Assembly (NCBI RefSeq): GCF_004359215.1
Contig: NC_090615.1
Span: 479,326-523,081, forward strand
Length of the DNA stretch: 43,756 bases
Direction: 5' to 3'
DNA from: Bremia lactucae
Taxonomy: Eukaryota; Oomycota; Peronosporomycetes; Peronosporales; Peronosporaceae
Below, in pieces: positions 19,149 through 29,191 of this stretch. The notes under the pieces are model-generated. The model saw nothing but the letters and a program-made list of their open reading frames with translations. It made no database searches and was not told where the DNA came from. A program made the position numbers and the translations under genes. Each line of letters opens with the position of its first letter. Position 1 is the first letter of the stretch.

Positions 19149-19605
19149 GCGACTTACGAGTCCTGACCAATTTTAATGTCCCTCAAAAGTTTGTCCATGG
19201 TTGTGTGTAAACCTACGGATGTCTGTCAAAATGGAATTCAAATTAATTTATACTTTTGGCGATTGTATTCCTGTAAATTTGTATTTAAATTGCGAATTTT
19301 TCATTGTTCGTGAAAAACAAATTAATATATAGATTGAAAGGTTTTCTTTAAAAAAAATAAAAACAACCGACTGATGTGATGTACACCAAGTGCGTCCGAT
19401 CTCGTTCCGCAGTGGCAGAGACATCCTCGCCCCTTGGCAGACCTTGCAACTCTTCTTTGGCTCGTTGTTACGCCTCGTGGGGCGCGTTTAGTACGCAAGT
19501 GCCAATTCTTTGCAACGTATTGCAAGATTCAGTATCAAACCGCCGAATCTCTCGTGTTGCCACGAGTAGATTTAATACCGAGAACATCACGCTAGAAGAC
19601 GCGCC
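19149..19605. other. 3' flank of the membrane-protein gene / intergenic
   Basis: A-T rich for about 220 bp after the stop, consistent with a 3' untranslated region, then GC-richer sequence leading to the phosphatase gene. No gene recognised. The two host genes are in tandem on the same strand. Confidence 0.5.
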
Positions 19606-19649
19606 ATGGCGGACGCGCAGGATGTCCAGACGCTCAAGATGCAAGGCAC
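19606..19649 (+). other. Candidate first exon of the FHA-PP2C gene
   Basis: An ATG in strong context (GCGCCATGGC) opens MADAQDVQTLKMQG and reaches a GTGACA donor after 44 bases. The downstream frame is open without an ATG from 19847 to 20048. An acceptor ending ACTAG at 19932 restores phase exactly, giving ..GTSIGSYVPPT.. in frame with the phosphatase. The 283-bp intron is long for an oomycete, so this remains a proposal. Confidence 0.4.
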
Positions 19650-20047
19650 GTGACATCGTGTGGCCATTTAAAGCACACTCTCTTCCTTTGTGACAATATC
19701 GTGTGGTTTGTAGTGGTACGGAAACACGAGAATGACCCGGATCGTCGACGTTCGACTCATTTGCGATTAGAACCGCCACGTACGTGGCCATGTTGCAGTC
19801 CTTTTTCGTGCCATGATGCGACTTTAGACACTAATACGCGTTGTAACACGTAGAATCCGATGTCCGATTAGCGAGTTCTTTCCAACGGGCCCGCACATCA
19901 GGCGTTCATCGCCTTCTTCGCTCCAATACTAGCAGTATCGGGAGCTATGTACCACCGACAAAGGAGAACGATAGTACTCCTACCGGCAATAATGCGTCTA
20001 GCAGCAACGCGATTGTTGAAAACGACAAGCTTTATGACTCGAAAGAA

Positions 20048-21828
20048 ATGCCTTCCGTGCCTGAATCGGTCAAAATAGACGATCATCTCGCTACTGACCA
20101 AGTCGAAGACGATCCAGTGCCTTTGTATCTCGAACACACATGGACCCACGTGGTGCTTAAAATGACGGCGTTTACCGAAGAAGATACCGTCACAAGCTTT
20201 ACGTTTGATGAGAAAGGAGGCGGTATTGGCCAAACTTGTGAGAATATTGCAAGTATACCTGCCGATACACTCCTTGCAGAGACCGACCACGCACGTGTGC
20301 TGTATAGTCACGGGCGTTTCTATTTAGTCAATGGCGACCAAGCAAATGGGGACACGTTTGTGCGGTTAAGTCCCGTGGAAACCCAAGCAAATGACGAAAA
20401 TATGGGCGATCGTATGCAATGGCCTCTCGAGCCTCACGTGGCATTTCGAGTTGGAAAATCGGATTTTCTTGTTACATCGTTTCACGAAGAATTGCCAAGT
20501 CTTACGGTCTCGGCATTAAGTGGCAAATTAGCTGGCACGGAGTTTGTGATTACACAAGAAGGTGCAGGAATTGGTCGATCTGCGGAGAATCAAATCCATA
20601 CAAGTGATGGGGAACTCTCTCGAAAACATGCTGCAATTTGGTTTGATGAATTGACGAATCAATTTTATTTGATTGATTTAAACTCGACGAATGGGACATT
20701 TATGAAACTCGTGGGAAGTTATCAAGAACCCTATCGACTGGAAATTGGCGACGATTTACTCGTGGCACAAACGTGTTTAACTGTCAATCGGTTTGACTTT
20801 GGAGCGCATGCCGACATGGGCGCTCGTAAACATATGGAAGACGCGCATACGATTATTCAAGACTTGTGTATTGAACCATTAAGTCGTTTGGGATTGCATC
20901 CCCAGTCATTCTTTGCTGTCTATGACGGCCATGGCGGTGACGAAGCATCTTCGTTTTTGAGTGACGTGCTCCACCATAGCCTCATTACCGCGTTTTTCAT
21001 GCACACGAGTGAATTGAAACCTTTACTAACAATGACAATTGAGGAATTGCAATCAATCATCATGAAGCGCTTGACCAATGCGTTTGAACGTACGGATGAA
21101 GAATTTTTAAGGACCTCGGATCGTCCGCAAGCTGGAAGCACGGCCACGACAGTCTTTGTGGCGGGCAAGTATCTCTTTGTGGCCAACGTTGGAGACTCGC
21201 GCACTGTCTTGAGTCGCAATGGCACAGCTGAACGACTTTCAAATGATCATAAACCCAGTCGAACGGACGAAGCGCAGCGGATTCGAGAGACTGGCGGCTT
21301 TGTGATTCACGGACGTATTATGGGCGAATTGGCCGTCTCGCGTGCCTTTGGCGACGCCCCTTTCAAGTCGTTTGATCTCGTCGAGCCTTTGGTCGATGAC
21401 ATTGACACGAAAGCACGGAACGAGTACAATTCGCAGGAATTACCGGTGAATCCCAACGATATTTTAAAAGGTCCATTAGTGATTCCGACGCCAGAGTTTA
21501 CCGTCACGGAATTAACAGACGAGTGCGAGTTTGTGATGCTCGCAAGTGACGGATTGTATGATGTGTTGAAAGATCAAGAAGCTGTGGATTTTGTTCGTCG
21601 AAAACTTGTCGAATTGAAAGATGTGCAACGGGCTGTTGAGGTGTGTGAGTGAGTGGATTGTGCTAGATGATGCTTGTGGTGGATTAATGGCGCGATTCTC
21701 TCTCGTTTTTCTTTGTGTAGGCGCTTATTGAGTATGCCATTTTTCATCAGCGGTCGACCGATAATGTGACATGTGTCGTTGTGATGTTTAAAGAGGCGAA
21801 AGAAATAGTGTGGCAAAGTTCCTCGTAA
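20048..21828 (+). CDS. Protein phosphatase 2C with two N-terminal FHA domains
   Basis: A metal-dependent Ser/Thr phosphatase, expected to be soluble. Exons 20048-21640 and 21721-21828 give 566 residues. Residues about 35-145 look like a degenerate FHA fold (GGGIGQ.., HARVLYSHGRFYLVNG, but no GR or NGT). Residues about 150-246 are a canonical phosphothreonine-binding FHA (GR 176-177, SRKH 191-194, NSTNGT 212-217). PP2C spans about 250-562 with MEDA (263-266), DGHGG (293-297), VGDSR (381-385), GELAVSRAFGD (426-436), ASDGLYD (499-505) and STDN (543-546). All metal-binding Asp expected for an active enzyme are present. FHA-PP2C joining is known from plant KAPP, which suggests docking on phosphorylated kinases. 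The true start may be an upstream exon (19606). Confidence 0.93.
21641..21720 (+). other. 80-bp intron in the FHA-PP2C gene
   Basis: Donor GTGTGTGAG and acceptor TTTCTTTGTGTAG behind a pyrimidine-rich tract. Splicing joins ..QRAVE to ALIEYAIFHQRSTDN in phase 0 and recovers the last PP2C motif. Without splicing the frame stops at 21652 before the conserved TDN. Confidence 0.85.
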
Positions 21829-22523
21829 ACATGAGTCTGAGCGCTAAAAAAGAGGACAAAACATCAATATATAGGATAGGACGGGACAATTACTACTATT
21901 GAACGAAAAATTGCCGTATGGGTTTAAAAAGAGTAAAACCACATTTTAGGAAGAGAATTTCTAAACTCACTTCATGCAGTTTTTAGTCAATTTAATTTCT
22001 GAATTACAGCGTATCACATTGCATTACATAGATCAACGCCAAACTCTCCGTGCACGATCACCAACTGCGGCGTTATCTGACGGCTTTCCATTGACTTTTT
22101 TGCGCGGTTTAGAAAAGTTGGAACCGTCCTAGAACGAAGTGCAAGTAAAGATTTTTTTAAATACAAGAATGCTGGTATCCCATCATGACCCAGACCGTCC
22201 CGAAAATTCAAGTAAGCGAAGCCATAAGTGCTTGAACTATCCTTTCCAAGTCACTTTAAAGCAAAGAGCTTGGAAGTTGGAGATAGATAATGGTGCTCAA
22301 AACCATGACCTTGTGCATCTTAGTGCATATTCTTCCGTACGCAGGCTTGGGAATACGGCAAGTCAGCAGGTGGTTCGCTTCACAATGCTGTTGTCCCTTC
22401 TAGAACAATTTAATAATTGTCTCTCGTTCATCATGGCCAACTAATGAACGTCTTTGAGCGTTACAGGCGTGTGGATGTCGTACGAGTGAGTGCGATGGCC
22501 TCACTTGTGGTTCGGTCGTTAGC
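21829..22523. other. Intergenic region after the phosphatase gene
   Basis: No gene recognised. One open frame of 101 codons (22139-22444) has no motif. No LTR marks the left end of the retrotransposon that follows, so its 5' LTR is deleted or too diverged to see. Confidence 0.45.
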
Positions 22524-23295
22524 ATGACTGCACAAGACCTCAGTGTGAATACCCAGCACATTGTGGAGTTAGATCCCGACGGCTGTGCACGAGCAAATGC
22601 AACATCGAAGGTCCGCTATTGTGACGTGGACATAGTTATTGACGGAAGTGCACAAGCACAGGCAGCGTCGAAGTTCAACCACTCGAATAAGTTAAGAGGT
22701 ACGAAACAAGGATGCTTTCTTGAAAAGCAACATCCAAGAGAATTTGGAACGCCCGTCTATAAGAGAGAGTGCGAAAGTCCTTGCTCGACTGGAGAGTCGA
22801 TCGTGAAGGATATCGCTGTGGTAGCGCAACCACAGCTAGAGGATGTTGGGGAGGATATTCACCAAATAATTTCTGAGAGAAGAAGTCCCCGGAAACCTGT
22901 GGTCTAAGGTTCCCAGGTACCTTTGGAAATAAGTTCCAAAGAAGAAACTGAGACAATCAATGTCTTAGTAAACAATGGATCAAGTGTAGGCGCTTATACA
23001 CTTGATCTATTAGCGCCTCCGAAGTTAACTTCGGAGATAACTCGATTGCCAACGCTATAATCGAAACGGTTTTTGCTGATCTGCGTAGTAGTAAAGTCAA
23101 GCAGATCTGCCTACTTGTCACAGATGACGACAACGTGGCCAATATTCGGTCGGCAATCGTATTTCTTGAGAACGAACGGATTCTCAATAGCTCATCGATA
23201 AACGAAAGTGTCCTGAATGAGAAGATTCGGATTATACGTTTTACGTCCCGATCCTGGGAGTCTTTGAAAACAACCCATATGCATAAAGATTTAGT
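22524..23295 (+). pseudogene. pol region upstream of RT (family B, E4)
   Basis: An open frame 22524-22907 (ending ..EDVGEDIHQIISERRSPRKPVV) continues with stops through ETETINVLVNNGSSVGAYTLDLL and KLTSEITRLPTL, then IRSAIVFLENER. The segment matches 43335-42994 on the minus strand (VGAYTLNQYARLPKLTSEITQLPTLEPRRLLRDLRSG, in parts). It lies where a protease would be, but I see no clear D-T/S-G active site, so I do not call it a protease. It runs into DVFPESVPCELP, the usual lead-in to gypsy RT. Confidence 0.6.
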
Positions 23296-24115
23296 TGAAT
23301 TTTAGGATGTCTTCCCTGAATCAGTACCGTGCGAGTTGCCTAACGACAAAGGCACTCGACACGAAATCGACCTTATCCCAGGTTCGAAATACTGTGGTAT
23401 GAATCAATTGCCGTTGCGTCGTGAACAAGTAATAGCGATCGACAAATTCTTTGCCGAATGCTTAGCAGCGGGCCATGTGAGGGAATCAACTTTCCCACAT
23501 AGCTCTACAACCTTCTGTGTGCGCAATGCAACAGGAGGTTGGCGGATAGTGCATGCATTCAATAAACTGAATACTGCAACTGTACCGGCTCAAACGCCGA
23601 TACCACGAAAATATGTAATCATTGATGGCATGTCAAAGAGTACTATCTTTTCGTCAATGAATCTGCTGGATGGATTCTATCAGATCCTTGTGCGTGAACA
23701 AGATATTCCGCTCACAGCAGTAATCACCCCCAAGTAGTATGCTATGGGAGTGGCTAGTCATGCCACAGGGGTTTAGTAATGCCCCTGCGACATTTGACAA
23801 ACGTGTAACCAATCTATTGAGATCGGGGCGGGATTTTGTACCGAGCTATTATGATGACGACTTCGTTCATAGCAGACCCATGAACGGAACGCCGGATGTT
23901 GAAGTTCATCGTATCCACGTCCGAAAGGTTCTTACCCTTATGCGTAAGCACAAGTTGCATGCAGAAATGTATATTCGCTGCAAGCGAAATACCTCTTCTT
24001 GGGTGCATCGTGGGTAAACACGGTGAATGCCGCGATTCAGAAAAAGATCAAGGCGATCACCGACTGGCTTGTACCAGTCGATGTAAGGGACTAAAACAGT
24101 TCCTCGTTTAGCGGC
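23296..24115 (+). pseudogene. Reverse transcriptase (family B, E4)
   Basis: Readable motifs in order: KGTRHEIDLIPGSKYC, FAECLAAGHVRESTFPHSS, TGGWRIVHAFNKLN, MSKSTIFSSMNLLDGFYQILV (where the first catalytic Asp position reads Asn in SSMNLLDG), a TAG at 23736-23738, MPQGFSNAPATF, SYYDDDF with the Asp pair, then a frame change before KCIFAASEIPLLGCIVGKHG. Stops and the frameshift make it a pseudogene. Confidence 0.88.
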
Positions 24116-24192
24116 ATTTTTGCACAAGTACTCACGTACTTGTGCTAAAATGACAGTATATCTTTCTTCTTTGTTGAAGAAAAAACGTAAAG

Positions 24193-24682
24193 TTGTCATG
24201 GAACCCTGATTGTCAGCTTTCCTTCGATGATATTAAGAAAAGCTGGATGCAATCGCCAATCCTGGCGATTGCAGACCGAGATCGACCTTTTCATGTCGTC
24301 CCTGACGCCAGCGATTTTGCATTCGGCTGTGCGTTAACGCAATATGTCACAGACGGCGCAGAGCGCGTCGTCTATTTTCAATCGCGTCAATTTCAACCAG
24401 CGAACGCAACTATTTAGTGTATGATAAGGAACTCCTTGCCATGAAATACGCACTGGCTAAGTTAGGGTCTACCTCTTGGAAGATAGACCGTTCATTGAAT
24501 ATACGGACCATGCGTCTTTACGCACGGCCATAAGCAGTCCACACCTCTCGCATAGAATGGCGAGATGGTTGTCTTCCTTTGCGGAGTATAACTTCTCCGT
24601 GGAGTATAAATCAAGACGACTAAGCGTTGTCGCTGATGCCCTTTCGCGCCGGCCCTATTTTGAGCTGGCTGCGCAACAGTGA
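24193..24682 (+). pseudogene. RNase H domain (family B, E4)
   Basis: WNPDCQLSFDDIKKSWMQSPILAIADRDRPFHVVPDASDFAFG is readable in pieces. Then QSRQFQPANA, a break, and EYTDHASLRTA..SHRMARWLSSFAEYNFSVEYKSR..VVADALSRRP. The catalytic DASDF motif is kept; the middle helix (DKELLAMKYAL) is shifted by a frame change near 24415. Confidence 0.88.
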
Positions 24683-25393
24683 CCATAAGATCACTGTTGC
24701 AATAATAAGTGTTCCGATGTCAACATTAAATGACGACGTTAGAAGAGCTTAACATGAAGATAAGGCTCTTACAGGGTTGATGGATTACCTAAGAGATCCA
24801 TCCCAACAATCCTTAGAAGGGTTGTCGAAGTTGTATCGATCCTCAACAGATAGATATACAACGCGCAACGGTTAATTGTATTGTTCAGCCATTGCTGGCG
24901 ACACACCTCGTGTCATCATCCCTACCCATAATGATCTGCGATTACGCATCATGTATGAGTACCACGATGCACCAAAAAGTGGTCATCGTGGACGGGAGAA
25001 GACATTTCTCACGATAAGTTCCGACTTCTACTGGCCACGCCAGTATGTGTTCGTCCACAAGCACATACGTGCTTGAGAAGTTTGTCAACAAGAAACCCCA
25101 GTGCTTCATCCCGTGCCCAGTGCTTCATCCCGTGCTCCGTTACATCCTCTGCCTTTTCCGGCAGAGTGCTGGCAGTCCGTATCTATGAACTTCGTCCTCG
25201 GATTCTTTGAAGTCACCCATAAGAATAATGGTATTCTTGTTTTTGCTGAGCGTTTAAGCAAGATGGTACATCTTGCTGCCGTCCCGGAGTCGATCACAGC
25301 CAAAAGCTGTGCTCGTGGCTTTATTAAAACGATCTTTTACTTGATGGGTTACATTTTGAACTGGTCTCAGATCGAGACCCTCGATCCACGGCG

Positions 25394-25663
25394 GGATGAG
25401 CTCAAGCTTAAAATCTCCGTGCAAAATTTTCATTGCGAATTGTAGCATGAGAATTTCCAGATTCAGCATGAGAATCTGCAGTCGTGAACAAGTCACTACC
25501 ATCCTCAATACCACTTTCTAATTAACACCCTGCGGCTGAGTTAGTGAGCATTACTGGTTTAAGCTATGCTCTATTATTGATTTTAGTACTACCGCAGCCG
25601 CAAACCTGTATAACTAGCCATTGAAGGAGATGGTAACAAAAATACGTTAAGAATGCAAAGGTA
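25394..25663. other. Filler segment preceding the rDNA fragment
   Basis: 270 bp not matching the integrase. Near 25446-25486 it reads HENFQIQHENLQ, similar to HEKL-VQHEDL of the family A antisense ORF coiled coil, so part may be aORF-derived. The rest (about 25490-25663) is unidentified. An inverted pair GCGGCTG/CAGCCGC at 25532-25601 gives a tRNA-like spacing but not a tRNA. Confidence 0.5.
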
Positions 25664-25715
25664 AAGGTGAAGTCGTAACAAGGTTTCCGTAGATGAACCT
25701 GCGGAAGGATCATTA
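25664..25715 (+). rRNA. 3' end of the 18S (small-subunit) rRNA gene, fragment
   Basis: 52 bases from AAGGTGAAGTCGTAACAAGG to GCGGAAGGATCATTA, the universally conserved end of eukaryotic 18S rRNA, with one change (CGTAGATGAACCT in place of CGTAGGTGAACCT). Only this tail is present, inside a retrotransposon, so it is not a functional rRNA gene. Confidence 0.93.
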
Positions 25716-25860
25716 CCACACCTAAAAAACTTCCACGTGAACTGTGGCAAAACTTAGTTGGGAACAAATTAGGCGGCGACTGCAGACTTTATTGTTAGCG
25801 GTTGCTGCTAAATGCGTCCCATCATGGCGATCGTTTCGACCTCGGTTGGAATTAGTAGCT
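25716..25860 (+). other. ITS1 fragment of oomycete rDNA
   Basis: Directly follows the 18S end. CCACACCTAAAAAACTTCC and CCACGTGAACTG are typical of the start of Peronosporaceae ITS1. Further matches to the family pattern are GGCGGCGACTGCAGACTTTA, GGCGATCGTTTCGACCTCGG and GAATTAGTAGCTAAC. At about 145 bp it is shorter than a usual ITS1, and it ends where integrase sequence resumes. It provides the best taxonomic clue in the window. Confidence 0.85.
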
Positions 25861-26136
25861 AACAGTGTTCAAATCACTTGGATCACATTTAAAAATGTCA
25901 ACTTCTGATCATCCTGAAACAGATGGTCAGACGGACCGTGCAAACCGTATTCTCTAAGAGATACGTCTCGGACACGTCCACTCTTTTGACAGCTGGAGCG
26001 AGTTCTTGCCGATGTAGAATTTGCCATCAACAATTCAGCGCATGCTTCTACAAAGCATACACCATTTTTCGTGAATGGCTTACGACACCCTCGTATCCCT
26101 ATGCTGTTTGAGAGTAACTCTTATTTAAGGGGGGAG

Positions 26137-26760
26137 GGACTCGCTCGAGCAAAGAAGCTTTAGCTCTTGCTCATGACTCATTAGCCCTAAGGTTCAATGC
26201 GAAGGATACGAATGTTGAGTTTACTAACATTGAAGTGGACAAACTCAGTAATAACAGTTATGCTTTTACTGACTTAGACAACGATGCTGGAAGACTCAGC
26301 ATCGAAAACAATACTATTAATGATAATGCTCTCAATCGTGAAGAGATGAATATCTCCGCAGTGCGAGCCGGTTGCACTGAAACAAAAATAAAATCGAGTC
26401 AGCAGGTGGTTTCCTGCTGGCTAGCGAAGCAGTGGTCCATTTGTACGGGATTCCATCGCTAGTGCGGTGGACCGACAGATACGGAACTCTGACAAAAATG
26501 GAAAAGCAAACACACTTAAATTTAAAATTAATGACCTAGTCATACTGTCTACGGTAAACCCACCAAAGCACGTAGTGACGAGTGTAGGCAGTAATAAATT
26601 ACTGCCCAGGTATATCGGCCCGTTTCGTGTATTACATCGCTAAGGCAATGCATACACGATCGAGCTGCCTCGTAGAATGCGTACGCATCCTACTTTTTTT
26701 GCTGGTCGTCTCCGCTCACGCCATCAGTACGAGGCTTCTTCCGATCCGGATTACACCGGA
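26137..26760 (+). pseudogene. Integrase C-terminal region (family B, E4)
   Basis: Asn/Asp-rich linker (26235-26360: MDKLSNNSYAFTDLDNDAGRLSIENN) followed in changing frames by VILSTVNPPKHVVTSVGS, LLPRYIGPFRVLHR, a stop, GNAYTIELPRRMRTHP. Same order as in the family B copy at 6680-7304. A TAA after VLHR and later frame breaks disable it. Confidence 0.8.
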
Positions 26761-27766
26761 ACGGTCAAGGGCATCAGCTAAAGCCTTATGGCTCCCAGCT
26801 AAAGACTTATTGTCTCAGAACAGGGTCTATTTCTTTTGAGCAAGACGATCCACTCTTTCCTACAAGAAAGAAAATCTTCTGACGAACAGTCAACAGCTTC
26901 TTTTCGTTCGCCAGTTTGTTCAGTCTCAATCTGCGCACAACTTTTTACCTGGTCACGAGAAACATTGTCGACCGTCACCGCTAATGCGCGGCGACGAAAT
27001 TGCTCGTGGTCAAGATTCCCTCTTAAGGAAAAAAGGGTGTGATTCGAATTACAATGCTGAATCGGGCTCGTCAAACGAGGCGAATCCGATTCCCCCCCCA
27101 CATCCATTGATGGGTTCGGGTGGTGAGAAGCGCTTTCTTGTTAAAAGATTCTTGAGCCACCGTGAGGCAAAGAGGTTCGAGTGAGTTATCTCGTTCGTTG
27201 GCGAGGGTGTCCGCCCTCGCATGATAGTTGGGAACCTCGTTCCTAACTGATATTGGACGTTCCGGGTCTCGTCTTACATTACGACGAGACCCATCCTCCT
27301 TGGTAAAAGGTCCAACGGAGAACGAGTGCTTCCCGAGCAAAAAAGTATTGAAGGTTATCGATCCCTTGACGCATCTCGTAAGAGATGAGAGTCCTCCAAT
27401 GGGGATCTTTGAGGAATATGCTTCCTTAGGGCATTTACCTGCACCCTTAAAACAGCATGGACATGAGTCTCCCCACGAGAGGCAAGAATCCGTGCCTCTC
27501 TAAACATAGGGTGCAACTTATAGGGTGCACCGAGTACGGTCCGTTCTGGAACCGTTCACGGAAAGCATTTAGCTTGTCAAGCCAGACCTCACAGCCTATG
27601 TTATGTACATTCTATACAAAGGCTGTCCAAGCTCGGAACAAAGGTTTGACATCCTTTGTTCGTTTGCAAGTGTACCACCGATGCCGGTAAAAGGCATTGA
27701 TGAAGAATTCTGTTTCAACCTCACCAGGCTTGTGAAGCCATGATGAGTCGAATATCGGAATATGAT

Positions 27767-28053
27767 AATCGCCAAGATGGGCTATCGCATCAAGCTTTGC
27801 TTGATACCTTCAAACGAACGCTGACAATCAGCATTCCATAACCATTTCGTCTTTTTTCAAGAGACGAGAGAGATGAACTGTCATCTCGGCATAATTGCGA
27901 GAGTACTTGTGCAAGTACGCCGCTAAATCAAGGAACTTTCTAAGTCCCTTGACATCGACTGGAACTGGCCAGTCGGTGATTGCCTTGATCTTTTCGGGAT
28001 TAGGGCGCGCGCCGTGTTTACCGACGATGCACCCAAGAAGTGGTATTTCGCTT
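27767..28053 (-). mobile_element. Inverted RT-RNase H scrap inside the aORF
   Basis: About 287 bp matching the minus-strand pol at 42015-42302 (the LLGCIVGK to LRKFLGLAAYLHK and QSPILAIAD stretch). The flanks GGAATATGAT and GATCGTTGGTCACACCAGACC are contiguous in the uninterrupted copy E3 (about 8255-8290). It has no LTR and no clear target duplication, so it is a fragment insertion and not a retrotransposition product. Confidence 0.8.
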
Positions 28054-28571
28054 TTGATCGTTGGTCACACCAGACCAACGAATGAGGTTTCTCTTAGAAA
28101 GTAACCAAGGCCTCATTTCAGGAGCGAACCGCAACGTATTGCGGTCCGTCTCCTGCTGGCGCATGTTAACGTTAACGTCAACTTGGCCCTGGGGGCGATC
28201 TCTAGATTCATCCTTTTTTCTGGTGATACAAACTAGCACCACCAGCAGCACTCTTACCTTCGCGACCACGCTATTCCTGGTGACAAACACTAACGTCACC
28301 AGAGTTTTGGTCATCGCCCTCGGAGTCATCTGATGATGACTCCCCGCCAAAGAGGTCCGACAAGTTTAACAACCTCGTCACCATGTTTTTGTAGTCACGT
28401 TAAGAACCAAAGGCTTAACGGGCTGGGCCCGGTGGGAGAGGTGATCCGGCGGCCTTCCCAGTCACCACTGAGTCGGGCGATGCAGGTGACTTGGACCAGT
28501 CACCTACGACTGGTGTAGCGGGTGACGTGTCCCCGTCATCTACATGTCATCAACAGATGACAAACCCCAGT

Positions 28572-29191
28572 TGTAGCGGGCACTGCCGACTTGTACTCCT
28601 TTAGTGCAAGTGGTGCTACACGTCACTTCACGTGCAAAGAAGACTCTCTTCAAAACACTTGCTTCAAAGAGGGTTAAAAGTAAGCTGTGTTTAATATATA
28701 ATAGGTTCTTCTGTTTCTATCTATCTATTACCAACTTAATTTTATACTAATACAAAACCTGTAATAAATTCTTTTCTATCTCTCTCTTTGCGCGCGGTGG
28801 CTGGGATGGTGGCTGGCTGGTAAATCACGCTTCATGCAGCAAAGTAATATGACATCCCATCATTCAGACGTACTCTCGACGATAGAAATACAAATATAAA
28901 GGGTGTTTGAAACGTCTCCTACTGTTGAGAATGGAACAGTCGCCTGATATACGTCAGGCGGCTGACTGAGCCTTCGAATGAGAGGGCTCATTCTGATAGA
29001 CTAGTAAACAGTCACGATGAGGCTGACTGGACTGCGGAGCAAGTAAATATAATGATCTATATCTACCAATGGATAAGCTTTCCGAATTTTATTATTAAAA
29101 GTAACATTCTCCAAATATTATCTATCTTTTAGATAATGTATTAATAACAACCTTTAAGTGTTAATTTCATGTAGCGATACACCCCGTTACA
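28572..29191 (-). repeat. Family A LTR with 225-bp internal insert, target duplication CCAGT
   Basis: Starts TGTAGCGGG (mutated terminus), ends CCCCGTTACA. CCAGT lies on both sides (28567-28571 and 29192-29196). Compared with 37985-38424 an extra 225 bp (28797-29021) replaces a few LTR bases. Of this, 28928-29012 matches the family A aORF N-terminal region (around 38765-38850) and the rest is unidentified. It is inserted in the antisense ORF of the family B element. Confidence 0.88.

Larger units (their letters stand above)
24840..26136 (+). pseudogene. Integrase (family B, E4), split by a filler insertion
   Basis: Part one, about 24840-25393: LRIMYEYHDAPKSGHRGREKTFL..FYWPRQYVFVHKHIRA, then SVSMNFVLGF, where the first catalytic Asp reads Asn, and GILVFAERLSKMVHLAAVPES, FIKTIFYLMGY. 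The match stops at about 25393 in the segment before FWQ. Part two resumes at about 25861 with VFKSLGSHLKMSTSDHPETDGQTDRANRIL and, after a frameshift, VEFAINNSAHAST and FFVNGLRHPRIP. Compared with 41127-40690 only about a dozen element bases are missing between the two parts. Confidence 0.85.

Noticed and set aside
19898..20311. 137-codon minus-strand ORF under the phosphatase start
   Set aside because: It mirrors the codon pattern of the real + strand gene and has no motif.
22524..23295. Aspartic protease in the pre-RT region of families A and B
   Set aside because: VLVNNGSSVGAY stands where D-S/T-G would be expected, and the family A copy also lacks it (LGNDGPRVGAY).
25532..25601. tRNA-like spacing of GCGGCTG and CAGCCGC (70 nt)
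   Set aside because: The ends can pair as an acceptor stem, but no D-arm, anticodon stem or GGTTCGAATCC-type T-loop can be drawn on either strand.
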